From assembly GCF_947255005.1 (NCBI RefSeq), contig NZ_CAMYFI010000094.1, positions 1-5,764 on the forward strand: a stretch of 5,764 nucleotides of DNA, in the 5' to 3' direction. The translations under genes were made by a program, and so were the position numbers. Each line of letters starts with the position of its first letter. Position 1 is the stretch's first letter. This document shows positions 1-4,185 of the stretch, one piece after another. The notes beneath the pieces were generated by a model that saw nothing but the letters and a program-made list of their open reading frames with translations, made no database searches and was not told where the DNA came from. The DNA is from an uncultured Tessaracoccus sp. Its GTDB lineage: Bacteria; Actinomycetota; Actinomycetes; Propionibacteriales; Propionibacteriaceae.

Positions 1-322
1 GGAACGGGACGAGCGTGTACAGCAGCTCAAGAGGCAGGTGATACTTCGTCTGCCGTGGCGCGGGGGCGTCGTCGTCCTTACGCCGGTAGCGAATGACGGA
101 CCAGAGGATTAGGCCCCACACCAGGGCGCCGATCACCAAGGCGGTGACCCAGAACCCCACCCAGAGGTTGCCCATCGCGGGGGCTTGCTCCGACGCCGGT
201 TCGGGCAGGCCGAACCGCGCACCCTGGCCGCTACAACCCGCCAGGCCGAGGAGCACGAGTGCCCCTGCGATCGCCATGATCCTGCGGCCAGTTCGGGGCC
301 GGGGAGGATTGCTTCTCACCAC
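1..322 (-). CDS. ctaC: Cytochrome c oxidase subunit II, 5' part (runs off left edge)
   Basis: This is the N-terminal 107 codons of the CuA subunit of the aa3-type terminal oxidase, which passes electrons from the cytochrome bc1 branch to subunit I in the cytoplasmic membrane. A basic start with a hydrophobic run ends in a lipobox (L-A-G-C, Cys at about residue 30), as in actinobacterial CtaC lipoproteins. Residues about 53-77 form the first membrane helix (G-N-L-W-V-G-F-W...), followed by a basic R-Y-R-R-K turn. The conserved lead-in to helix 2 follows: P-R-Q-T-K-Y-H-L-P-L-E-L-L-Y-T-L-V-P, residues about 89-106. The CuA domain lies beyond the window. Two adjacent GTG codons (322-320 and 319-317) can start it; GGAAGG at 334-329 is 6 or 9 nt upstream of them, so the exact start is open by one codon. 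An internal ATG (277) would remove the basic n-region and is less likely. It lies downstream of erpA, separated by two hairpins, and so is probably transcribed on its own. Confidence 0.93.
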   Translation of the reverse strand, partial: MVRSNPPRPRTGRRIMAIAGALVLLGLAGCSGQGARFGLPEPASEQAPAMGNLWVGFWVTALVIGALVWGLILWSVIRYRRKDDDAPAPRQTKYHLPLELLYTLVPF

Positions 323-399
323 TGTTTGCCTTCCACGTTCTTTTCGCCGCACATCGCTTGGATGTGTACAACACTGCAAGGTCACCTTAACGCATAAAG

Positions 400-434
400 G
401 CACCCCCGGGTGAAGTCATTCATCCCGGGGGTGC
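400..434 (-). terminator. Hairpin terminator between erpA and ctaC
   Basis: There is a perfect 11-bp GC-rich inverted repeat: arm GCACCCCCGGG at 400-410 and its complement at 424-434. The 13-nt loop holds a further TGAA/TTCA pairing (411-414 with 419-422). On the minus strand the stem is followed by a short CCTTTAT stretch, and no long U-tract is present, which is common in actinobacterial terminators. It lies about 45 nt past the erpA stop and upstream of ctaC, so it most likely ends erpA transcription. Confidence 0.75.
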
Positions 435-451
435 TAGTTCGTCAAAGATTC

Positions 452-468
452 GTCGCGTAGATCGCGAC
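452..468 (-). terminator. Small second hairpin just after erpA
   Basis: Inverted repeat GTCGCG (452-457) / CGCGAC (463-468) with a 5-nt loop, starting 11 nt past the erpA stop codon on the minus strand. After it the minus strand reads GAATCTTTG, only mildly T-rich. It may work in tandem with the stronger hairpin at 400-434, or stabilise the erpA 3' end. The stem is only 6 bp, so chance is possible. Confidence 0.4.
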
Positions 469-479
469 ATCACCGGCGA

Positions 480-830
480 TCAGTGGAAGGAATCACCGCA
501 GGCGCAGGAGCCCGTCGCGTTCGGGTTGTCGATGGTGAAGCCCTGCTGCGAGATGGTGTCGACGAAGTCGATCGACGCACCTCCCAGGTAGGGTGCGCTC
601 ATCCGATCGGTGACCACCTTCACGCCTTCATAGTCGGTGGCCAGGTCGCCATCGAGTTCACGATCGTCGAAATAAAGCTGGTAGCGAAGGCCGGAGCAAC
701 CGCCGGGCTGTACTGCAATGCGCAACGACAGATCGTCGCGACCCTCTGCTTCGAGCAGAGCACGCACCTTATCGACCGCCGCTTCTGTGAGGGTGACGCC
801 GGTAGGTGCATCAGTCTGGGTTTCAGTCAC
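480..830 (-). CDS. erpA: A-type iron-sulfur cluster insertion protein (HesB/IscA family)
   Basis: This is a 116-residue A-type carrier that accepts Fe-S clusters from the SUF machinery and delivers them to apo-proteins in the cytoplasm. The three cluster-binding cysteines are all present at the family spacing: C45 in G-G-C-S-G-L-R-Y and C109/C111 in the C-terminal S-C-A-C-G-D-S-F. The fold-typical opening T-L-T-E-A-A-V-D-K-V is at 13-22, and P-Y-L-G-G-A-S-I-D-F-V at 80-90. Length matches actinobacterial ErpA (about 115-120). GTG at 830 is chosen because GGAG (839-836) lies 5 nt upstream and the family begins here; an in-frame extension to 1055 would run into the preceding gene. It has its own promoter in the 73-nt gap and is followed by hairpins, so it can be expressed apart from the psp genes. 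HesB/IscA membership is clear; the name ErpA rests on the actinobacterial context. Confidence 0.95.
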   Translation of the reverse strand: MTETQTDAPTGVTLTEAAVDKVRALLEAEGRDDLSLRIAVQPGGCSGLRYQLYFDDRELDGDLATDYEGVKVVTDRMSAPYLGGASIDFVDTISQQGFTIDNPNATGSCACGDSFH

Positions 831-865
831 GCTGACTCCATCAGTAGGGGTGTTGAACGCGCCCC

Positions 866-894
866 AGTGTACGTGGCCACCAACGTGACTCCAA
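866..894 (-). promoter_or_regulatory. Putative erpA promoter
   Basis: On the minus strand there is TTGGAG (894-889), a 17-nt spacer, then TACACT (871-866), which fits a housekeeping -35/-10 pair with the actinobacterial TANNNT -10. A start near 859 would give a leader of about 28 nt that includes the erpA ribosome site. It lies wholly in the gap after the upstream stop codon (906-904). Prediction from pattern only. Confidence 0.5.
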
Positions 895-903
895 GCACTT
901 GCC

Positions 904-1704
904 TTATTCGAACCACCAGGTACGGGCCACACGCCTTGCCAACTCCGCCAGATCTCGCTCTTCGACGGTGCGCGCGTCATCGCCGGCATGCACCGCGTGG
1001 GCTGCCTCGATGCCGGACAGGCGCAGTTCGCGCGACGACACGAAGTTTCGACCACACACGACGATCACAGGACGCAGCGCTTCCTCGGCGATCTGAACGA
1101 CGCGTTCGACGAGCGGCCCGCCGCGGGTGTGGAAGTCGAGGTTGGTGCAGCCCGTGACGATGAGATCGGCCTGCCTAGCGGTCCTGGCGAAGCCGGTGCG
1201 TTCCACGGTGAGATTGAGCGCGCTCGTCAACTGCGCGCCCTCACGCAGCAACAAAGCGCCGAGCCCGTTGACCGCGCCCACGCCTGCTTCGTCGTGCACG
1301 CCGAGGGCGGTGAGCCAGGCGCGCGCCTGGGCGTCTGCTTCGAGGCCGGCAGCAAGATCGTCGCCGCGCGCACGGGAGCGCTGCACCGCCGTGCCCGCCA
1401 GGCCCGTCAGCGGCACCTCCACGTCCGCGTCGGCCACCACGGCCACGAAACGGCGACCGGTGATCGCTTGCTCGGCGCGTTGCGCATCGGCAAAGCGAAA
1501 CGCCAGTTGCCGAAGATCAACGACATCCGCGCCTCGCGCAAGCACGTCGGCCAATTCGTCGAGGGTGGAAGGCACGGGCCAGGATTCCTCAAGATCCACC
1601 ACGGCGACCTCAGCGCCCTGGGCTTGGAACGCCCGTGCGACGACGACGGATGCCGCGTGGGCCCGCAGCGCACCGACGGCACCCGATGCGACAAGTACCC
1701 GCAC
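904..1704 (-). CDS. Shortened glycerate-kinase-like protein, probably not an active kinase
   Basis: This 266-residue protein resembles the GarK-type (type 2) glycerate kinase family, mostly in its C-terminal half. G-V-G-A-V-N-G-L-G-A at 141-150 matches the family's glycine-rich A-G-A-G-G-G-L-G stretch, and A-D-L-I-V-T-G at 179-185 followed by N-L-D at 188-190 matches A-D-L-V-I-T-G-E-G-R-L-D. R-P-V-I-V-V-C-G at 211-218 matches the usual P-V-[IV]-x-[IVL]-x-G strand. Real enzymes are about 360-380 residues; here roughly 100 central residues with the G-G-S-A-T-N-D region are absent. The N-terminal D-S-F-K-G-S is replaced by A-S-G-A-V-G, no D-G-G-E-G-T is seen, and TGEGRLD has become T-G-C-T-N-L-D. 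Catalysis is therefore doubtful; a binding or structural role is possible. A similar gene sits beside erpA in mycobacteria (Rv2205c, from memory). GTG 1704 lies 8 nt past the pspAA stop codon's last base, with AGGAG at 1720-1716, so it is probably cotranscribed with pspA-pspAA. Confidence 0.7.
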   Translation of the reverse strand: MRVLVASGAVGALRAHAASVVVARAFQAQGAEVAVVDLEESWPVPSTLDELADVLARGADVVDLRQLAFRFADAQRAEQAITGRRFVAVVADADVEVPLTGLAGTAVQRSRARGDDLAAGLEADAQARAWLTALGVHDEAGVGAVNGLGALLLREGAQLTSALNLTVERTGFARTARQADLIVTGCTNLDFHTRGGPLVERVVQIAEEALRPVIVVCGRNFVSSRELRLSGIEAAHAVHAGDDARTVEERDLAELARRVARTWWFE

Positions 1705-1712
1705 CCTGCTAA

Positions 1713-2018
1713 CTACTCCTGGACTTCGTCTGGCAGCAGACCGCCGTAATAGTCGCGCGTAGCTTCGAGCACGAGTTTGACATCGTCGAGGCTGGCCGTC
1801 GGGTCTGGCAGCACGACATCGGACTCGGCCAGCACATCGTCGGGCACGGGAGAGCCCAACTCTTGCAGTCGGGTGAACAGCTCCTGCAACACTTCACGCA
1901 TCGCCGCTTCGTCGCCAGCCTCGACGGTGCGTTCCAGACGCTCGTCGATTTCATTCAGATTCGTGAGGGCCTCAACGTCGATGGTCCACTGCCCCTCGCC
2001 CATGACTCGGATGATCAC
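1713..2018 (-). CDS. pspAA: PspA-associated protein PspAA
   Basis: This 101-residue small acidic protein is encoded directly after pspA. It has the PspAA family pattern: I-I-R-V-M-G-E-G-Q at 2-10, L-N-E-I-D at 21-25, a helical middle, E-S-D-V-V-L-P-D-P at 65-73 and a terminal G-L-L-P-D at 93-97. The family is the usual partner of actinobacterial and some archaeal PspA; its biochemical role is not settled, and it is presumed to bind PspA. The start is GTG, sharing four bases (GTGA, 2018-2015) with the pspA stop, an arrangement expected for translational coupling and fixed stoichiometry. It ends in TAG at 1715-1713, just before the glycerate-kinase-like gene. No signal peptide or membrane helix is visible, so it is cytoplasmic or bound peripherally to the membrane through PspA. 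Confidence 0.85.
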   Translation of the reverse strand: MIIRVMGEGQWTIDVEALTNLNEIDERLERTVEAGDEAAMREVLQELFTRLQELGSPVPDDVLAESDVVLPDPTASLDDVKLVLEATRDYYGGLLPDEVQE

Positions 2019-2842
2019 TGCTGAGGCTCCCCATACGGATCTGCAACGGAACCTTCCTCCGCAGGGGCCTGCTGCGGCGTAGCTCCTTGCGTCTGGTTGA
2101 GCGCCTCGCTTGGCGCGTCGATAGCGGCAGGCTGTGCCGGTGCACCGCCCGTAAGCTGCGCCTTCATCGAAGCAAGTTCGCTCTCCACCGACGAGCTCGA
2201 TGCCAGCTGGTCGAGCTCCCGGGTGATGTCGTCCTGTCCGAACCCGTCCTCCAGCGCACCGGAGGCAACCAGCTCGTCGACGGCAGATGCGCGGGCCTGC
2301 AGCTCCAGCGTCTTGTCTTCCGCACGCTGAATGGTGAGACCGATATCGTTCATCTCTTCACCAATACCGGTGAAGGCCTCGTTGATGCGGGTCTGCGCCT
2401 CAGCCGCGGAGTAGGTGGCCTTGATGGTCTCCTTGCGGGTGCGGAATGCGTCAACCTTCGCCTGCAGGCGGGAACTCGCACGAACGAGCTTCTCCTCCTC
2501 CTGCTGCAGCTGGGCGTGCTGCGCCTGCAATTCGGCGAGCTGCTGCTGCAGGCCCGACTTGCGGGTGAGCGCCTCGCGGGCGAGGTCTTCTCGGTTCGAT
2601 TCCAATGCACGCTGAGCGGCCGACGTGAGACGGTCAATCTCTTGGTTCAGCTTGCTTGCTTGGAGCTCCACCCGCTTGCGGCTGGTGGCCACATCCGCGA
2701 CGCCGCGGCGCACGTTTTGCAAAAGCTCCAGCTGTTTCTGGTACGAGTAATCGAGCGTTTCACGGGGGTCCTCATACTGATCCAAGGCTTTGTTGGCCTT
2801 GGAACGAAACACCATCGCAATGCGTTCAAAGATGCCGGCCAC
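2015..2842 (-). CDS. pspA: Phage shock protein A / IM30 (PspA), membrane-stress coiled coil
   Basis: PspA binds the cytoplasmic face of stressed inner membrane, where it oligomerises and limits proton leakage. The 275 residues show the family order: an amphipathic N-terminal helix (V-A-G-I-F-E-R-I-A-M-V-F, 1-12), then N-K-A-L-D-Q-Y-E-D-P-R-E-T-L-D at 17-31, where the E-D-P turn is the hallmark. Long coiled coil rich in Q, E, R and A runs about 32-195, and an acidic helix follows at about 197-230. The tail from about 232 is Pro/Ala/Gln-rich and looks disordered. GTG 2842 is preferred because GGAAGGAT (2857-2850) lies 7 nt upstream and the protein then opens with the membrane-binding helix; an ATG at 2872 would place ten unrelated residues in front. 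It is the first gene of a run with pspAA and the glycerate-kinase-like gene, and divergent from the DUF3043 gene. No pspBC-type genes or dedicated regulator are in view. Confidence 0.93.
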   Translation of the reverse strand: MAGIFERIAMVFRSKANKALDQYEDPRETLDYSYQKQLELLQNVRRGVADVATSRKRVELQASKLNQEIDRLTSAAQRALESNREDLAREALTRKSGLQQQLAELQAQHAQLQQEEEKLVRASSRLQAKVDAFRTRKETIKATYSAAEAQTRINEAFTGIGEEMNDIGLTIQRAEDKTLELQARASAVDELVASGALEDGFGQDDITRELDQLASSSSVESELASMKAQLTGGAPAQPAAIDAPSEALNQTQGATPQQAPAEEGSVADPYGEPQQ

Positions 2843-2877
2843 GAAAATTATCCTTCCGAAGGGGTCTGCCACATCAA

Positions 2878-2916
2878 AGGTACATGCTGCGCAGCACCAA
2901 GCTCCACTGTGTACCT
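2878..2916. promoter_or_regulatory. Dyad in the pspA leader (possible operator or RNA structure)
   Basis: Two nested symmetries lie in the divergent region. One is AGGTACA (2878-2884) with its exact complement TGTACCT (2910-2916). Between them is a perfect 12-bp palindrome TGCTGCGCAGCA (2885-2896) adjoining the left arm. They fall between the putative pspA -10 and the pspA start, so a bound repressor or a leader structure could affect pspA. The palindrome is off-centre with respect to the outer arms, which weakens a single-hairpin reading. No known regulator motif is recognised. Confidence 0.35.
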
Positions 2917-2920
2917 CGTA

Positions 2921-2950
2921 AATCTAGTTCCGCGAGACGCCCGGCGTCGA
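2921..2950 (-). promoter_or_regulatory. Putative pspA promoter
   Basis: On the minus strand TCGACG (2950-2945), an 18-nt spacer and TAGATT (2926-2921) make a plausible housekeeping-type promoter with a good TANNNT -10 and a weak -35. A start near 2914 would leave a leader of about 70 nt containing the dyad at 2878-2916. A second TANNNT (TACCTT, 2882-2877) lies nearer the gene but has no convincing -35. Confidence 0.35.
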
Positions 2951-2951
2951 C

Positions 2952-2980
2952 TTCGAGCGCCGCAGCGCAACGGGTAGACT
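2952..2980 (+). promoter_or_regulatory. Putative promoter of the DUF3043 gene
   Basis: TTCGAG (2952-2957), a 17-nt spacer and TAGACT (2975-2980). TAGACT is a very common actinobacterial -10 form. A start near 2987 gives a leader of about 35 nt ending in the AGGGAG ribosome site. Its -35 lies next to the putative pspA -35 on the other strand, so the two promoters are back to back. Confidence 0.5.
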
Positions 2981-3021
2981 GCAGCCTCGCCATTACCGTA
3001 CGTCACAGTGAGGGAGTACGC

Positions 3022-3669
3022 GTGGGACTCTTCCGCCCCTATGAACGCTCTGATAAATCCACCCGGGCACGCACTTCGACCGTGCCCGAGAAGGTGAAGA
3101 ATGCCCCCGACGCGAATGCGACGACATCCAAAGATGAGCAGGAGCCGACGTCGGCCCCTACCGGCAAGAAGGTGGTTCGTCGAGGCGAGAAAACCGGGCC
3201 CACACCCACCCGGAAGGAGGCAGAAGCGGCGCGCATGCAGCGCCTGCACCCGAACCTCAGCAAGAAAGAACGCAAGAAGGCAGAGCGCGAAGCCCGGTAC
3301 AAAGCTCAAACCGAGGCCTGGGAACGCATCGAGAAGAGCCCCGAGCGCACGCTACTGCGCGACTTCGTCGATACGCGCTGGACGCTTGCCGAGTTCATGA
3401 TGCCGTTCATGCTCCTCATCTTGGCCGCCATGTTCGTGTTCATGGCGAATGTCGAGATCACCACGATCATCGCGTTCCTGTTGTGGGGATTCTTCTTCGC
3501 CACCCTCATCAACATCTTCATCATGTGGCGTAGCTTCAAGAAGCTTCTCGCTGAGCGGGTGCCGAACGCGCACACCAAGGGCCTGCTCATGTACATGATG
3601 AACCGCGCGATCATGATCCGACGCTTCCGTCGGCCCCTGCCCCGGATCAAGCGAGGAGACCCGATCTGA
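3022..3669 (+). CDS. DUF3043 family two-helix membrane protein
   Basis: This 215-residue actinobacterial membrane protein has no assigned biochemical function. The first 120 residues are highly charged and probably cytoplasmic. They include the family's R-R-G-E-K-T-G-P-T-P-T-R-K-E-A-E-A segment and a Lys/Arg/Glu-rich helical stretch (L-S-K-K-E-R-K-K-A-E-R-E-A-R). Two membrane helices follow, about 126-143 and 147-168, separated by only a few residues, so the C-terminal basic tail (R-R-F-R-R-P-L-P-R-I-K-R) should also be cytoplasmic. GTG 3022 is chosen because AGGGAG (3011-3016) is 5 nt upstream and M-G-L-F-R-P-Y is a family-like opening; a frame-open extension to 2656 would overlap pspA. Its homologue is next to the glycerate-kinase-like gene in mycobacteria (Rv2206, from memory), supporting a conserved neighbourhood. 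The stop overlaps the next gene's ATG by one base. Confidence 0.85.
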   Translation: MGLFRPYERSDKSTRARTSTVPEKVKNAPDANATTSKDEQEPTSAPTGKKVVRRGEKTGPTPTRKEAEAARMQRLHPNLSKKERKKAEREARYKAQTEAWERIEKSPERTLLRDFVDTRWTLAEFMMPFMLLILAAMFVFMANVEITTIIAFLLWGFFFATLINIFIMWRSFKKLLAERVPNAHTKGLLMYMMNRAIMIRRFRRPLPRIKRGDPI

Positions 3670-3875
3670 TGAGCTACCATTGGGAGCCCGCCACCGGCTC
3701 GTTCGACCGTGCGGAGCTGGAACGCAATGACCTCTTGAAACACTTCGACTCCAAAGAAGCCGCCGAGGAGTGGATGTCGCTGTTCTACGACGACTTAGTG
3801 GACCTCGGGGTCGCTGAGGCCACTCTCATGGAGGAGGACCGGGTCGTCTACGGCCCCATGTCGCTGCTTGCCTGA
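3669..3875 (+). CDS. Small acidic protein of unknown function, coupled to DUF3043 gene
   Basis: This gene gives a 68-residue protein that I do not recognise. Its ATG (3669-3671) shares one base with the upstream TGA (TGATG), a re-initiation arrangement that supports real translation together with the DUF3043 protein. It is rich in Asp and Glu (D-S-K-E-A-A-E-E-W at 27-35, D-D-L-V-D-L-G at 41-47) with aromatic residues (W5, W35, F39, Y40, Y61). It has no cysteines, no signal peptide and no membrane helix, so it is probably soluble and cytoplasmic. A short helix-strand fold is plausible. The last 27 codons overlap the 3' end of the opposite-strand gene by 81 nt. A TTA leucine codon at residue 43, rare in GC-rich genomes, is exactly the complement of that gene's TAA stop. 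Third positions remain G/C-rich through the overlap, which favours it being genuine. Confidence 0.65.
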   Translation: MSYHWEPATGSFDRAELERNDLLKHFDSKEAAEEWMSLFYDDLVDLGVAEATLMEEDRVVYGPMSLLA

Positions 3876-4148
3876 TTGCACCAGCAACATGACGCCGAAC
3901 ACCGTCGCAACCACCCCGATCCCAATGACGAACGGGGTCTGCTCACGCACGGTGCGGATGCGCTGCTCATACGTTTGCAGCTTTTCGTCGGTGTTGACTT
4001 CCGTGTAGGTCGATCCATGGCAGACGTCGCCTGGCCCCATCTCCGCTTCACCACAGTGCGTCGTCGGATGCACGTAGGCCACCACACCCCAGCAGGTGAT
4101 GACCAGGGCCACTGCGATGAACAACCAGTAGGCGATTCGTTTTCCCAT
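3795..4148 (-). CDS. Small two-helix membrane protein with a Cys-containing external loop
   Basis: This 117-residue protein has one membrane helix at about 5-25 and a second at about 73-91. The loop between them (26-72) carries H-P-T-T-H-C-G at 27-33 and M-G-P-G-D-V-C at 37-43. By the positive-inside rule (K3, R4 before helix 1; K94, R96 after helix 2) this loop faces outside, and C32 and C43 could form a disulfide. From memory, a C-G-x-x-x-M-x-P-G-D-x-C pattern recurs in small uncharacterised actinobacterial membrane proteins; I assign no function. ATG 4148 is chosen because the protein opens directly with M-G-K-R and helix 1; an in-frame extension to 4307 would run through the divergent pepA start. 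No good ribosome site is seen, but TAACTT lies 7 nt upstream of the ATG, so the mRNA may be leaderless. Its tail overlaps the convergent 68-codon gene. Confidence 0.72.
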   Translation of the reverse strand: MGKRIAYWLFIAVALVITCWGVVAYVHPTTHCGEAEMGPGDVCHGSTYTEVNTDEKLQTYEQRIRTVREQTPFVIGIGVVATVFGVMLLVQSGKQRHGAVDDPVLLHESGLSDPEVH

Positions 4149-4155
4149 GACGGCA

Positions 4156-4161
4156 AAGTTA
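4156..4161 (-). promoter_or_regulatory. Putative -10 of the small membrane protein gene (leaderless)
   Basis: TAACTT on the minus strand (4161-4156) fits TANNNT and sits 7 nt before the ATG at 4148, so transcription could begin at or next to the start codon. No convincing -35 is seen at 16-18 nt. TANNNT alone is a weak signal, and the support comes from its position and the lack of a ribosome site. Confidence 0.4.
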
Positions 4162-4173
4162 CCCCGTCGTGGA

Positions 4174-4179
4174 TAAGGT
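4174..4179 (+). promoter_or_regulatory. Putative -10 of pepA (possibly leaderless)
   Basis: TAAGGT (4174-4179) fits TANNNT and lies 6 nt before the pepA ATG, the distance expected for a transcript starting at the A of ATG. The same bases contain AAGGTG (4175-4180), 5 nt from the ATG, which could instead act as a ribosome site on a longer transcript; the two readings exclude each other. No clear -35 is present. Confidence 0.4.
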
Positions 4180-4185
4180 GGGAGA

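Noticed and set aside
364..374. GTGT-ACA-ACAC small dyad upstream of ctaC as a regulator site
   Set aside because: The arms are only 4 bp, no known motif matches, and I could not define a ctaC promoter with confidence around it.
93..413. Plus-strand frame of 106 codons at the left edge
   Set aside because: It lies opposite the ctaC signal peptide and first membrane helix, then runs through the hairpin at 400-434; Pro/Arg-rich with no support.
483..1157. A 224-codon plus-strand frame opposite erpA
   Set aside because: The opposite strand encodes a complete HesB/IscA protein with all three cysteines; this frame is a high-GC shadow.
988..1749. A 253-codon open frame (and a 211-codon one at 1127-1762) on the plus strand
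   Set aside because: Antisense to the glycerate-kinase-like gene; His/Arg/Gly-rich shadow composition, no ribosome site, no family resemblance.
2843..2872. Longer pspA start at ATG 2872
   Set aside because: The added residues do not resemble the family N-terminus, and the GTG at 2842 has a strong ribosome site at 7 nt and begins directly with the membrane-binding helix.
2927..2931. GGAAC on the minus strand upstream of pspA as an ECF sigma factor -35
   Set aside because: No matching GTT or CGTC-type -10 is found at the right distance, and the site overlaps the housekeeping -10 candidate.
2087..2977. A 296-codon open frame on the plus strand opposite pspA
   Set aside because: It is the antisense of the well-supported pspA gene, with an Arg/Leu-rich composition typical of a shadow frame. 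It has no recognisable domain.
2656..3021. Upstream extension of the DUF3043 reading frame
   Set aside because: The frame is open by chance, but it would overlap pspA by almost 190 nt and cover both promoters; GTG 3022 has a good ribosome site and family-like opening.
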